Below are positions 1-12,183 of a stretch of 64,000 nucleotides of DNA, piece by piece. This DNA comes from Neurospora tetraspora. Its lineage: Eukaryota; Ascomycota; Sordariomycetes; Sordariales; Sordariaceae. Made by a program: the position numbers and the translations under genes. The DNA is taken from the NCBI RefSeq assembly GCF_033439725.1, contig NW_026944384.1, positions 3,658,001 through 3,722,000 of the forward strand. Reading direction: 5' to 3'. Each line of letters begins with the position of its first letter. Positions within the stretch are counted from its first letter, which is position 1. The notes under the pieces are model-generated. The model was not told where the DNA came from. It was given only the letters and a program-made list of their open reading frames with translations, and made no database searches.

Positions 1-230
1 CCAGAGACAACATGTGTGATTCTTCACAAAGATGATTCGGTGCAATTTGTAGATGGTCCCCGGGGTGCACTTGAAACCGTTTTTTGCTCTGCCAGCGCAT
101 CCAGGACACAGGCCAGTCTCCGGTCTGTCCACTCCTGAATTTCAACCAACAACCGAGCCGAGATCCTGACAGTCCTATTCAGTTGGGGTGGAATACCGTA
201 AAAATGTAAATACCCAGTAGCTGGCTCATT
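1..230. other. Ordinary-composition flank left of the RIP block
   Basis: This stretch has mixed base composition, clearly unlike the TpA-saturated DNA that follows. No convincing reading frame or RNA gene is visible. It marks the left edge of the degraded repeat block, which begins at about 230 where runs of tata and taat take over. Confidence 0.5.
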
Positions 231-2539
231 GGCTCGGGGGTTGATCGATGTAATACTATATATAAATAATACATATACCTTCCGTTTTTATATACTCTAT
301 CCGTCCAGTCTAATTTAGCCCATTTATTCTATAGCCATTACTTTACAACCTAGCGTATAAAAAAGTTTCCTCCCTTCCTTTTTCCCTTTCTCTCTTTTTT
401 TCCTTCCTTTATTATAAATTTAAACGTAGCTAGTAAATCCCCTACCCCTTCCCTTACGCGCTATCTATCTAATTATAAAATAGGTTTTTATAATAAACCT
501 TTACGAAAACTAATCATATAAAAAGTTTTTCGCCTAGTAATAGACCTAATAATAGTAAGCCCTAATTTTGCAATTTCAATTTACCGCGCTAATAATTTTT
601 ATTCCTACGCCTACTATTACCGTTTAACTCCAGCCGTTTGCAATTCTGATTGTTCAACCCTTTATAACCCCAGCTATTTACTCTCTCCTAACTCCTAGTA
701 TTTAACTTATTTACTTTTAATAATATAATTACTTCCCCAGCTTCGGGTTACTTTAGTTACGCCTAAACGTAATATAATTTAAGCCTATACTTTGCGCAAC
801 CCGGCCCTGCCCTTACTACCCCTAGCGTTTTTATTATAATCGTCATTCTTATTAATTTTATTCCTCTTATCAGTTTTACCCCTCTTATCAGCCCTAGTAC
901 CCTAATCGCTATTTTTATAGTCGGTAATAATAAAGAAGTCACCAAAAGCCTTTCTAATTGCAAGGGTAAAGGTAAAGTAAAGGTAATTAAAGGGGACTTA
1001 ATAACCTAATATTATAATATTCTCCCTTCCATCCGCGCTGATATATAATTTTTTTTTTTAAATTATAAGTTCGGGTTACGGCTGCCTAATATAGACCGGT
1101 AGCGTCCTAATACTAGCCTTACTTTTTTTATAGTTATAAGTATATTAGGGCGGATTTTACTGCGTATAGAAAATATATAATTTATAAAACCGAATCCGGA
1201 AAGGTTTATCTTCCTACCCCCGAATTAGCTTAGAATATTTATTACAATTAGAAATCGTATAATTATCCGGGTTCCTAAATTAAAGGTAATAATATTATAG
1301 CCTACGAGGATATAATCTTGATTAATAAAGTATTTAAATATAGTACTTATTTTATAATTCGCAGCTATTTTAATAAGTAAGCCTTCGACTACCTATTAGC
1401 AAACCTAAATATTACCGCCGGCCCTACTTCTTTTTTTAGCCCTAATACCATCGCCGGCCCTACTGTTACTCCGGCGCTAATATTAATATACGAGGTTTAT
1501 CCTTTTAAGCCTCCTAGAATTCCGTTTAAGTAATTAAATTAATACGAATACCCTTTATCTTTAAATTAATTATTAAGGTATTAATACTAACGAATTTAAA
1601 ATCTTTTAAATTTAAGGGACCTCTTTCGATAATTAATTTGAATAGTTAAGAGTATATATATTTAAACCGTTCTAGTCTCGTTATAGTCTATATTTTACGT
1701 CCTCCTATCATTTATACCTCCGCCTTAGTTTTAATTAAATTTAATTTCTTCGTTAGGCTGAAAAGTTCTTTGAAATTCTTTACTAATATTAGTTATAAGG
1801 GAGGTTCTATTATTATAGCTCAATTTCCCCTAAGTGCTTTTATAACTTTAGTTACCTGTATTAATAATTTTTTATTATTAATAATTTGCCGCTTCTTTAT
1901 AACTTTTTATATTCTTTTAACCTTTCGGTCCTCTGCCTCCGTATTTATATCCTAATTTAAGTCTATATTTGATTTTATTTCCGGTTCCTTTTCTATTTCA
2001 ACAACTAGTTCAAATACGGTTGCAAGTTTAAGGATTACTACGGCCGCGGCTATTATAAGTTAATCTATATATATACCTACGTACGCCAAATTCCAAATAA
2101 TGTTATTAATTACCTAGTTAATATCCGGATTATAGAATTATAATTAGGGCCAGCCTAAAATAATTAGATATTTGGCCGCTAGATTGGTTATAAAGAATTT
2201 AATAACTTCTTTGTAATTACTAATATATATTATCGTTTTTATATATTACTCTACCTATTCTTTAAACCCTCTATCGTCTAAATATAAAGGCTTTGCCCTG
2301 TTTAATTATTTGAATTCTAAGTAGGCTCTCTTTGTAAAAGACCGATCGATAAAAGCTTTATTAGAATAGTTAAAATCGATTAATAATATATATTCTGCTT
2401 TATTATTATATTAGGGATATTAAAGGTAAATTAATAGAAGAATTATATTTTATTTATAAAGTTCTGAGTTATTTAATAATAATTACTTATTACCTTAATA
2501 ATTAAAAGTTTGATGAATATTTATTTTCTTAGTTATTAG

Positions 2540-2803
2540 TGTGATAGGGCTAGTGCCCAGGGGTTAAGCTTAGCTGTTGCCAAACTAGCTGCATATAGCT
2601 AGCCGGCGCTAAGGCTAATGCACCCCCTCTAGTTGGCTGGACCTACCCGACTGCCTGGCCTGCCAGGCCCGTGCGCCGTACTTTAAAACCTTTTCTCAAT
2701 TGCATCCTTCTAATGCAATCTTCCTTTCTTACTTTCCTTATTAAATATAGTATTTCAACTTTATACGACTACTCGCTATGCCTTACTCTTACAAACCCGT
2801 TAT
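2540..2803 (+). repeat. 5' LTR
   Basis: The left long terminal repeat begins TGTGATAGGGCTAG and ends near CCCGTTATA. It matches the right LTR along its whole length. A less altered GC-rich core at about 2,600-2,680 is shared by both copies. The duplicated target attag abuts its left end. Confidence 0.85.
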
Positions 2804-4477
2804 ATCATATTTAACCCTCTTTTTAAAACGACCCTCGTTGTCTTAATCGTTATTTTCTCATAGGCACGCCTAAAAGAGCTTCCTACTATCACTCTCGTTC
2901 CTTAGCGATAACCCCATCTACAATATCTCAACAACAGCCGCTCCCTCAAATCGCTTAGTTAACTAACTTCTAAGAACGCTAGTGATAATTTGCCTCTTCG
3001 ATTAAACAATTGATTCTAGAAATCTCCGACCTCAAAGTCTAGTAGGCTACGGCCTCCCCTTCCCTTGAAACTTCGCGCAAGCTTATCCTTTCCTACTTCG
3101 AAATTTTTTTTAGGGATAAAACCGACTTTAAAACGTAAATACTTAGCACTCAAACTAAATTATATATTGATAGGTACGCCATTAGCGACTTAGAAGCGTA
3201 GTTTTACTATTTATTCACCTACTTATTGCCCGCTATTAAAAAGCTACTCGTCGCTTTTACCGCCTCGCCTCGGTCCTCCGCTTCGCTTCAGTCTCCTTAT
3301 AAATTTATTAAAAAGCTTAAATTTATATACAGAGACCCCAATACAATTAAGAGGGTTGGCTAGGAATTATACCGTCTTCGCTAGAAAGTAAGCGAATTAA
3401 TAGCCGCTTTCTTCGCCCGCTTCAAAGAAGTACTTTACCGAACTCGTATTAATTCTTAATTAGAACTAGCCAAAACTACCCAACTAACTACTACTTTAAA
3501 TTATAATTGGAAGTAACGCCTCTCCAACCGAACCAACGTACCTAAATAGTATACGTTACTACTTACATATTTACAAAAACTTGACGGTAATACTTTTTTT
3601 TTAGCCTCCTCCTTATCAAGATAGGCCCCGGTTAAGGATGAAGGTAACCCTATAGATACCTCTATTAATATTTCGGTAACTAAGCCTTCGTTATTATCTT
3701 AGAAGTAGAAGAAAAAGTAGAAGAAGGAGGGTAAATATACAAATTATAGGAATAATTCTTATTAGTTTAAATAATATAAAAAGACGAAGATAAATAACGT
3801 TCGTATTAATTACCCGATTAGAGGTTTAGGCAATTATAATAATAATAGCTATAAAGAGGAGAAATATTCGGACTAAATAAAACTAATATTAAATACCTTA
3901 ATAAAACTATAGTAGAGGGAATTTGTCTACTAGTTAAACGCTCGCTTTTGGTTACGTATGGCTAGTTGGATGTTGGTGTTTGCTACTATACAACCCTAGA
4001 GGTAATAAATATTATATTTCGTAAGTATAGGATTATTGAGGCCATTCTTTAGCGAAGGAGACGGTAGCTACTACTAGTAGGAGAAATAGAACGATACGAA
4101 GCATTAGGTAATAGCCTTAATTCTAATTATCTCCGTCACGGATCTACTAATACGACACGGCAAAAGAAGGCTCCGGAATTAGGCAAGGTCTAGAAATATC
4201 CCTTAATTTAATCTTAGTACCTATAATCATTAGGTATAGCTCTATATAGGTAACGGCGGGCGAGCTAGTCACCAACTCGGGTAGGGAGTAAGTATAATAC
4301 AGCGTTTGTTTAGGGGTTTAAATAGAGAGATTTTATCCTTTTTAGTATTATTAATTTTCTTCCCCGTTTAAATAGGTATTTGGTTGGGCGCGGCTAGTTA
4401 ATTAGATTTTAATCATTTTCGTATATTTAACTACGATATATTTTGTAGGGTAGGCTGCGGTACCTAGTACTACTCTT

Positions 4478-4495
4478 AAAGGGGGAATAAGGGGG
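4478..4495 (+). other. Polypurine tract of the LTR element
   Basis: An unbroken purine run (aaagggggaataaggggg) ends three bases before the right LTR. This is the expected place for the primer of plus-strand DNA synthesis, and it supports both the LTR boundary and the orientation. Confidence 0.75.
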
Positions 4496-4498
4496 TAA

Positions 4499-4763
4499 TA
4501 TTATAGGGCTAGTACCTAGGGGTTAAGCTTGTCTATTACCAAGCTAGCCGCATACAGCTAGCCGGCACTAAGGCTAATATACTCCCTCTAGTTGGCTGGA
4601 CCCACCCGACTGCCTGGCCTGCCTAGCTCGTACGCCGCACCTTAAAACCTTATCTCAACTACACCCTTCTAGTACAGTCTTCCTTTCCTGCTTTCCTTGT
4701 TAAATATAGCATTTCAACCTTATACGACTACTCGCTGTGCCTTACTCTTGTAGACCCGTTACA
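4499..4763 (+). repeat. 3' LTR
   Basis: The right long terminal repeat starts just after the purine tract and ends with CCCGTTACA, followed by the second copy of the target duplication, attag. It aligns with the left LTR with a length difference of about one base. Confidence 0.85.
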
Positions 4764-5796
4764 ATTAGCTTCCTCCCTATCTTCTTTTATATCCTATATA
4801 ATCCTAGACTGCGATTTAATTCTAAAGTTCGCTATTTCCCTATTAGGCTGGGGCTGCCGGAATAGCTGGGGTAATTAGAGCCGCTGAAGCGGCCGGAGTT
4901 AAATTAATTATGTCCGCTATAGTAGGGTTAGTAATTAGAGCCTTCTTATATATATTAATACTTAAGTTGTTACCTTTACTAGCGGTCTACCTACTACGAC
5001 CGCCGAAATAGGTATTATTAGTATATTGGCGGGCTATATAATTATTCTACCTATAATTTATATATAAGTTCTTATTATAACAGTCCTATAGAACGTTTTT
5101 ATAAATTTCTTTAAATTTAATATGGTCGATTTCTATAGCGTTAGGATCTTTCGGTTTATTACTACTATTATCATTATTATTAATAGTACCCTAATTTCCG
5201 TTATCGTAGAAAGCGGCCTTGTTTAATAATTTAGCTAGACTATAGTAGAATACAATCTATTTATTTTAAATATTATAAACTAGGGGTAAAGTTTAGTAAA
5301 CAATAATTTTATTTAAGTTTTTCGAAAGCTTAGCTTTAAATATACGCACCTTCGTTACCGTATTGTAACTATATCAATTGGCTAATATAACGAATTAGGC
5401 TTCGAAATTATAATAGTTAATAAATTTACCTATTTATTTAAAATAGGCTAGGGCCTTCTTAATCACGGCTATAACGTCTCCCTATTTAAAGCGAAAGCCG
5501 AAATAAACTAAAGATTCTTCGCTAATATACTAAATTTATACAGTTAAATAATAAAAATTATCTAAAATTTTTTAAAAGTATTCAGTAATAGTAATTTTAA
5601 CTTCGCCGCTTAAGTAAAATATCGTATATAATAATTTAATCCTCTTATCGGGAAAAATATAAATATTAATTATTTATTTAATACGAATATTAATATATTA
5701 GGCTACGAAAGAATTTTAGCACTTAAACGTATTAATCTCCTCGCCCGTAAAATAATTAGGATTTTTATAAAAATTATAACAATAATTACCGCTACC

Positions 5797-6093
5797 CTAA
5801 GGTTGAAGGGTAGGAGTGGAGGGAAGAAGGGGGGGAAGAGTGGGTAGGAAATTATTACCTCTACCGCTACTAGGGAAACCTTTGCCTCCGCCGCCGCCGG
5901 GACCTCTAAGATAACCGGGACTTCTAAGACTTTTAAAACTTTTAGGACTTCTAGGACCGCTAGGTCCGCTAGGATAACCGAAGCTAAATCCTTTACTGCT
6001 AAGACCGCCGCCTATATTAAAACCCGGGCCCGATCTTCTAAAATAATTATTACTAAGACCGCCGCTTATATTACCGAAACCAACCGTACCCAA
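5797..6093 (-). pseudogene. Glycine-rich relic frame, possibly retroelement-derived
   Basis: A Gly, Ser and Pro-rich stretch can be read on the minus strand from locally repetitive DNA. Near-repeats such as aagaccgccgc recur at about 6,000 and 6,055. Low-complexity glycine-rich segments occur in gag-type proteins, but no diagnostic motif is intact. It sits inside the degraded block and is treated as a fossil of unknown family. Confidence 0.25.
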
Positions 6094-7629
6094 TCCTTTA
6101 AGGCCTCTATCGCTAAAACTGTTACTTATACCGGTACCGCTAATACTACTAGTACCTAATCTTTTAAGGCCGCTATTACTAATATTTTAAACGCTAATAT
6201 TATAAATCTAATTCGCTCCTCTAAGGACCTCCTCTATACTTTTATCCTTGACTAAAGCTTTAAATTTAGCCACGTTAATATTAGTTTAGGCCTCACCCAT
6301 ATTAATAACCTTATCCTCCTTAATAAAACGAAAATTAATTTAAAATTCTTTAATTTATTCTTAAGCCTTAGTAAATTCTTTGCTAATAATCTTCACTACA
6401 ATTTTAATAAATATAATTTCACCCAATATTTTAATTAATTAAATACGGCTATCCTCTAAAATCGTATTAAATATCTTTAATAGGTCTAGGAGGTTTTAAT
6501 ATTCGCCCTCCTTTTTGCTAATTGTAATCGCTAAATTATAATTGAATTGGGTCTTATTTTATTCGAGAGTAACTACCTTAAACTATATCAAAATGTTATT
6601 ATTAATAATCAAATTATATTAGGATTACAAAGCGTTAAACTATTCGATAAAGTATTTCTTCGTAACTTCGAAGGTATTAATACATTTAATTACCTTCGTA
6701 ACGTCGACTTCGATCTTTTTAACATAATCCTTAGCCTCCTATTCGAATTAGAACGCCTATATCTATTAAATTATAACCTCCTTATTTAACTCGTTAATCT
6801 TCTTATAAAAATAATAAAGCAACTTTATAATTTCCTCGTAATTATATACTTATATTGCGAAATTAAGTAAGACCCTCAGGCTTATATTAGAATTATTACC
6901 GTAAACGGCTAATAAAGTATTAAAGCTATCTAGTAATAACAGAAAGATTATAATAAGGTCGATTTAACTATCGCCGGGGTAAGCGCCAAATATTTTATTT
7001 AAACGGTTAAAATAATTAAAATAAAAAAGAAATATTTACTATATTATTCTTCTACAACGTTCGCGCTTATAATATTCTAGGTACTTGCTTGGTATTAACT
7101 AATATTATAATAAATCCTTAATTCGAAACTAGCAATTATATAATTCGCTAAAAAGTAATATCGTAAAGACCTGGTTACTACAATAGCTCCTACTAAACTT
7201 AGTTAAACCGAAATTACTCGTTACGCTTTAACGTAAAGGTTAGGTACATAAAGTATTAAAGGGCGCGAGCAAGCATTAAAGTAAAACTTTAATTATTATA
7301 CGAAGAATAAGAAGAGAGTCCTATACGCGTACAAGAACTATATAGGGTATAGGGTATAGGTCCATAGATATAGACCCACCCAGAACAGCCATGCCGTCAT
7401 ATAATAGTAATTTGTACCTAGACTACTAAATATACTATAGCCAGACAGCTACACTCAGCTAGCTGCACCAATACAACTAAAGATTTTAATTTAAGCGGCG
7501 TCTTTATCTATACAAAAACCCGCCTTATTATTAGTATTATACATTTTAATAAGTAAAGTATAATAGAAGGAGAAAGTCGATTACTAACCATTCTAACTAA
7601 ATAAAGTTAGAGGTTTTTATATATGTAAA

Positions 7630-7631
<2 letters not shown>

Positions 7632-7665
<34 letters not shown>
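7632..7665. repeat. (TTA)n microsatellite
   Basis: About eleven uninterrupted TTA/ATT units form a simple repeat within the AT-rich block. Confidence 0.9.
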
Positions 7666-7666
<1 letters not shown>

Positions 7667-9290
7667 TAATTATGGAAGTACAAACTATAGCCAGGAAGAA
7701 ATTGAAATTAAGCTTTAGGATTAGAGAACGGTTCGAGGTAAGGTTCGTAGCTATAGAGTAGAGAATTCGTATAAAGTCCAAACTATTAATATTAAGGGTA
7801 TTAGTAATAGTTGTGATAAGGCCGGTCGTCGTCTTCTTAGGGTTGTATTTAAGGGTAATACTAGTAATTCCTATAGGACCTTCTATAAAACCCGAAGGGG
7901 TATTTTAGAAAGAGGAAGTAGATACTATTTTTTCGTCGACGTCTATAAGCAATCCGAATTTAACTATTCTAATAAATTAATATCTAATATCGCCGCGTAT
8001 AAGGTTATAAATTCTATTCAAACAAAAGAGGATAGAACTTAATATAAGGGTGATAATAGAATATAATCTAAATGATAGGCTAAATAAAATCGATGAAGTT
8101 CTATAAAGAGGAAAGGGGGAAAAATTGGGCTATAAAACGGAGTTATAGACTGCGGCCTTTTAAATGGAGCTACAGGCACGTGCACAGCGCTATAGAGGCG
8201 TAGCGCCGTCACGAACTATAAGGCATAAGCCACAGGCAGGCAATTAGGCTGCAAAACCTAATATGAACCTCTGGGTGGTAGCCTTGTGATAGAGAATTTA
8301 AAACGGATATTAAACGCGATATTAGAGCCCAACGCCTTCGGTTATTTAGTAAGTTTTAGTATATTTATATTTATTTCCTTACTTTTCTTAAGATAATAAT
8401 AGATTATAAAGTATAGAGTAAATTCGAGGTTGAAGGGGTATTTGTATTTAGAATGCCGGATAATAAATTTTTAAATGTTGTTTTTAGTAGAGTGAATCGT
8501 TATTACTTTGAATTAGTAATCTTTTTTTTAAATTAGTTACTATAGGTTTTGTAATACCTTTGTTACGGCGAGCCTGCGTTGTTTTATAAATAATACTTTT
8601 AATATATTTAATATTATATTGTATTAGTTTGTTTTTAGAATAATTATTAGTACGACGTTTAATAATACCGAAGTTCGTAGCCTTTATTATTTTATTAACG
8701 TTACGATAGAGGGTATTGACGTCAGGTTATTTATAGGAAGTAAGTTTATAGAGAGGAGATTCCTTATTGGTAGTCGATTGATTTTTATTTTTTGGGGAGG
8801 AGTATTACGATAGCGAGCGTATTAGTATTAGCGCGGGGTTGGAGGAGGGAGAGTAAGAGCGAGGTTTCTCCCTAATAAATTTATTAATATTGAGAAAGGC
8901 GTCCTAATTGATTGTTTGGCTAGAGGTAGGCTTAACCTTCTACGTATAGAGATATTCGAGTGACGGGGTAGGGTTGGGAGTGCGCGTAGCGGGTTCGGGT
9001 TAGGAGTTAGTAAAGTTGATAATTTTAGGTATTTGTATAGCGGTTAGTTACTTCCTTTTACGAGTTTTAATAATATGATTTATTTTGGTGATGGTGACAG
9101 CGCTTCAATTTAATTGCTAATTCGTGTGTGCAGCGTCTGTGTGTTGTTAATATAAATGTAAATAAATGTTGTTTATTAGCGTTTTTGGCGCGCGGGGATA
9201 TGGGATAGTATTGGCTAGCGTACCCTTGTTACCGCCTGATTTATGTGGGTATAGTCGTTCAAGTTAGAGAGACAGTCGTTTTAGCCGGCC

Positions 9291-11459
9291 CGGTTACTAG
9301 TCTTACCATGGCGTGTTACCGATTTCGCGAATTCACCTGACGGCGAGCGAAATGGCTCCATTTGTCCAGGGCACTCACTGCATCCAATCTGCCATTGCTT
9401 CGAGCTCCACCAGCACTTGCTTGGTCCACTGAAAGGGTGCAGAGCGGGCTCGGCGTTGCGGGAAGATCCAGAATGGTTCGCACAGGAAGAGGGGAACGTG
9501 AAAGGTCGAGAGCGCTGAGAGCGAGATCAAATCTGGGAAATCTGGCGCAGACGGAGCGCCAGGCGAAGCGCACGCAGGCGATCGATAATCAAGCTTCTAG
9601 TCAGACTTTGGTCAGTATACCTATGGAGCTATGGTAAAGCGACGGATGGAATATTGGAAGACAGACTTTCCCACTTGCGCGCGGAACGCATTCGAGTGTG
9701 GGATTCGGGCAGTATCACAGTATTTCTTGGGTTGCAAAGAAGTCGATCGCCCCAAAACCTCAAGGGAACAGAAGCGAACGTTCCAAGCCGTTTAAAAAGG
9801 TCGCGGCACAACCCTGGCAATGGATCTCCAGGTTGCGACAGTGAAAAGGCACGGCAGCGAGTGTACAAGTCGACCCCCCTTGATACAGCAACCCCCCATT
9901 CTGCAAACCCGGGCATAAAGACCTAGTGACTCGATTAATGCAAGACGTTTGGCACTTCCAACTCCCAGCTTTCTATGTAAGTGAGGCGCCAGTAAATGCA
10001 CATCAACTTTTAAATGCAAAGCCTCCTGTCGTCTCTCAGAATGCCCGGATTAGTTGCAGTATCAGGGGGGGTCGAGACCTGCAGTGAGACGGGCAACCAT
10101 ACCCCTGTTTTTGACATGGCACAGCTGGCCCTGACGCCATTGGCTCGTCGCTGTCTGGAACGCTCGCGACGGTTGTCTGGAGGTTCGTCAACATGGCTAT
10201 CTGGCGCATCCTCATCCAGTGGCTTTTGGTGGCCACCTGCGCTCGACGCACGCGAGGGTTGGTTTGGTGAAAAGGTAACGAATGTCACTACCTACAATGA
10301 CTGAAGCGACCGGCCCTTCATCAGCATCCAGACACAACGGAAACCGGCGGCGCGGCGGGGTGTCCGAACATGCAACCGTTGTATCTCCGCCCGCCGTCAT
10401 CACTGGACCTGGATGTTTCTCTATATATTTTTCCATCACCGCTTCTCGTGTACGTTAGCCCTGTAAAATGGCTGAAGTTCGCGGTCCACCAGCCTTTGGC
10501 GCGAACAGCAGGCTACCGAGGTTGAAATGGGATTCAAGACATCGCGAGATTCACAGTCCGAGAAGAAGGTACTGCGCCCGGGCCCAAGTCATGTTCAACT
10601 TTCATCCCAGACAGTGCCTACCATATCGCATACCTCGCCGAAGGGGTTTCGATGATATTTGAACTTGGAAAATTACTACGTTGATCTAGCGACACAAAAT
10701 AAGGTACTTGATCTCGACTTCCAGCTGGCCCCATAGAGATGTGGAGATATAGGGATACCTCTACGTATTTGGTAGTCAAACAATAATTCGAGGAGCTACT
10801 GGTCGGCGCAATATGCCTTTGCAATGCGTCGGGTATTTCGCGTCTTACTTTTGGCTTCCTCGGATTTAATTCGAGTTACGAAGAATAGAAGGCGACGGCA
10901 ACCTGTCCGGGTCTCGGTCAGGGTAGCTCGGTAGGAGGAGGTTTGGTGGGCGACGTTGTATGATACCAACTTGAACACTAACATACCACCACACAGAAAT
11001 ATGGGCGTACTGTTAGTGCTTCCATTCATCTCGTAACAAGAGCTGCACCTACCAGAATGGTGAGAACATGAGACGGGGCCGCTGGGGTCCACGCCTTCCG
11101 CCAGCTCCACGCTGTCGCAATTCTATGGTCGCAAAAGGATCAATGCGATGCGCATGCGCAACCGCAACCTACGGACTTGGAAACTGTGAGATAAGGTAGC
11201 CCCAAAACATCAGGAAAAGACACTCTTAAAACCCGTCGCATGCCTAGAATGGGTCTGGCCCGCATATTTGTAAATAAAAGATGGCACGTCCGTCAAGTAG
11301 CGGGCAGCATTTAAGTTGGCGCTGTAGATTTCGGTCTGCGGGGCCATTGTCGGGGCAAAACACCTACGGACAGCTGAATTTGGGCAGTGAGGCAGGCTGG
11401 CAGGGCACTGCCCGTGCTAGGCCCGGTGGTGAAGGGGGTTGCGATTCCAGGTTAATCTG
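9291..11459. other. Gene-less unique sequence right of the RIP block
   Basis: Composition returns abruptly to mixed, GC-moderate DNA at about 9,290. Short open frames overlap on both strands between 9,316 and 11,110, but none shows codon bias, splice structure or a recognisable domain. No RNA gene was recognised. A cluster of GGCAG/CTGCC inverted motifs lies at the end of the interval, near 11,388-11,425. Confidence 0.5.
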
Positions 11460-12183
11460 ACGAGTGCACGCAGTGCAGATTCAGTTTCTTGCGACCGGAC
11501 ATGCGTGCTCTCGCTGTGTTGACCAAACCTCCATTCTCCCAGCACATAAGCGGATTTCCCCCGGTCCAGGTCGTCCTACTACTTCTACCTCTCACCTCCC
11601 ACCGTCGGCTCCGTCAACACTTTCTGTTTCTTCCCTAGTACGTCGCCCAGATCAAGCTCCTCGTTTCTCCAAGTCATCTTCGACTCGAGTCCGCTTCCCG
11701 CCCTTCCTCGTCCCTGATCTTTAATTTGCTGCTGGAGCTCCGGTCGCTCACGATTGCAGCTTCGTCCAGATTTCGCCCGACATTGCGTGCGCAAGAGTCG
11801 AGATCGAAGCCACCAGTTGGCCATCACCACCACCCTAACTGCACATTCTGGTGAGTATTTTCAGTTCTTAAGCATGATGTGATCATTCGGACAATGCAAT
11901 GGTCCCCTCCCCCTCCGGTTGTTTGGCACAGTTGGCCTGCATGTCTGCGTCGGTCGTCGGCGCGGCGAAATCGTAGGCCCTTAAATACCGGGCATGCGCT
12001 CATCGTTCTCTTCCCCCTTCTTCCGCCCAACTCCTTCCCAGATCTCTACCTCCCATTTATTTAACCAATCTCGACCCTCCTTTGCGAACTAGTCGGGTAT
12101 TGCTCTCAGTTCATATTCAACCTAACCGCAATCAGTTCACCGCAGACCCACGAGTCAAACACATCGCGACAACCTTCGCATCA
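11460..12183 (+). promoter_or_regulatory. Leader and promoter region of the Zn2Cys6 gene
   Basis: The interval becomes pyrimidine-rich on the plus strand from about 11,520, typical of fungal promoters and 5' leaders. A good donor, gtgagt, lies at 11,851. An acceptor preceded by a cctaac branch-type sequence lies near 12,120-12,137, suggesting a leader intron of about 285 bp. An in-frame ATG-less stretch precedes the chosen start at 12,184. Confidence 0.4.

Larger units (their letters stand above)
2540..4763 (+). mobile_element. LTR retrotransposon fossil, short and RIP-degraded
   Basis: Two direct repeats of about 265 bp (2,540-2,803 and 4,499-4,763) enclose about 1.7 kb. The element is flanked by a perfect 5-bp target duplication, attag, at 2,535-2,539 and 4,764-4,768. 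A purine tract lies just inside the right LTR, so the element is on the plus strand. The interior is too short for a full gag-pol set; it looks like a gag-type remnant or a non-autonomous derivative. The two LTRs are roughly 88% alike by eye and differ mainly by transitions, so RIP rather than time explains most of the divergence and a date cannot be read from it. The element is broken throughout. Ty1/copia and Ty3/gypsy cannot be told apart here. It is nested in older repeat DNA. Confidence 0.85.
231..9290. repeat. RIP-degraded, AT-rich repeat block
   Basis: About 9 kb of sequence is dominated by A and T, with an excess of TA dinucleotides and stops in every frame on both strands. This is what repeat-induced point mutation leaves behind when it turns C into T in duplicated DNA before meiosis. 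The block contains at least one LTR element inserted into older repeat sequence. A few less altered patches remain, for example around 7,330-7,480 and 8,140-8,290. Such blocks are normally heterochromatic and methylated in Neurospora-like fungi; that is inferred here, not seen. No intact gene is supported inside it. Confidence 0.85.

Noticed and set aside
9316-11110. Many overlapping open frames of 64-104 codons on both strands
   Set aside because: They overlap each other, lack codon bias and recognisable motifs, and have no splice pattern; they look like chance frames in GC-moderate DNA.
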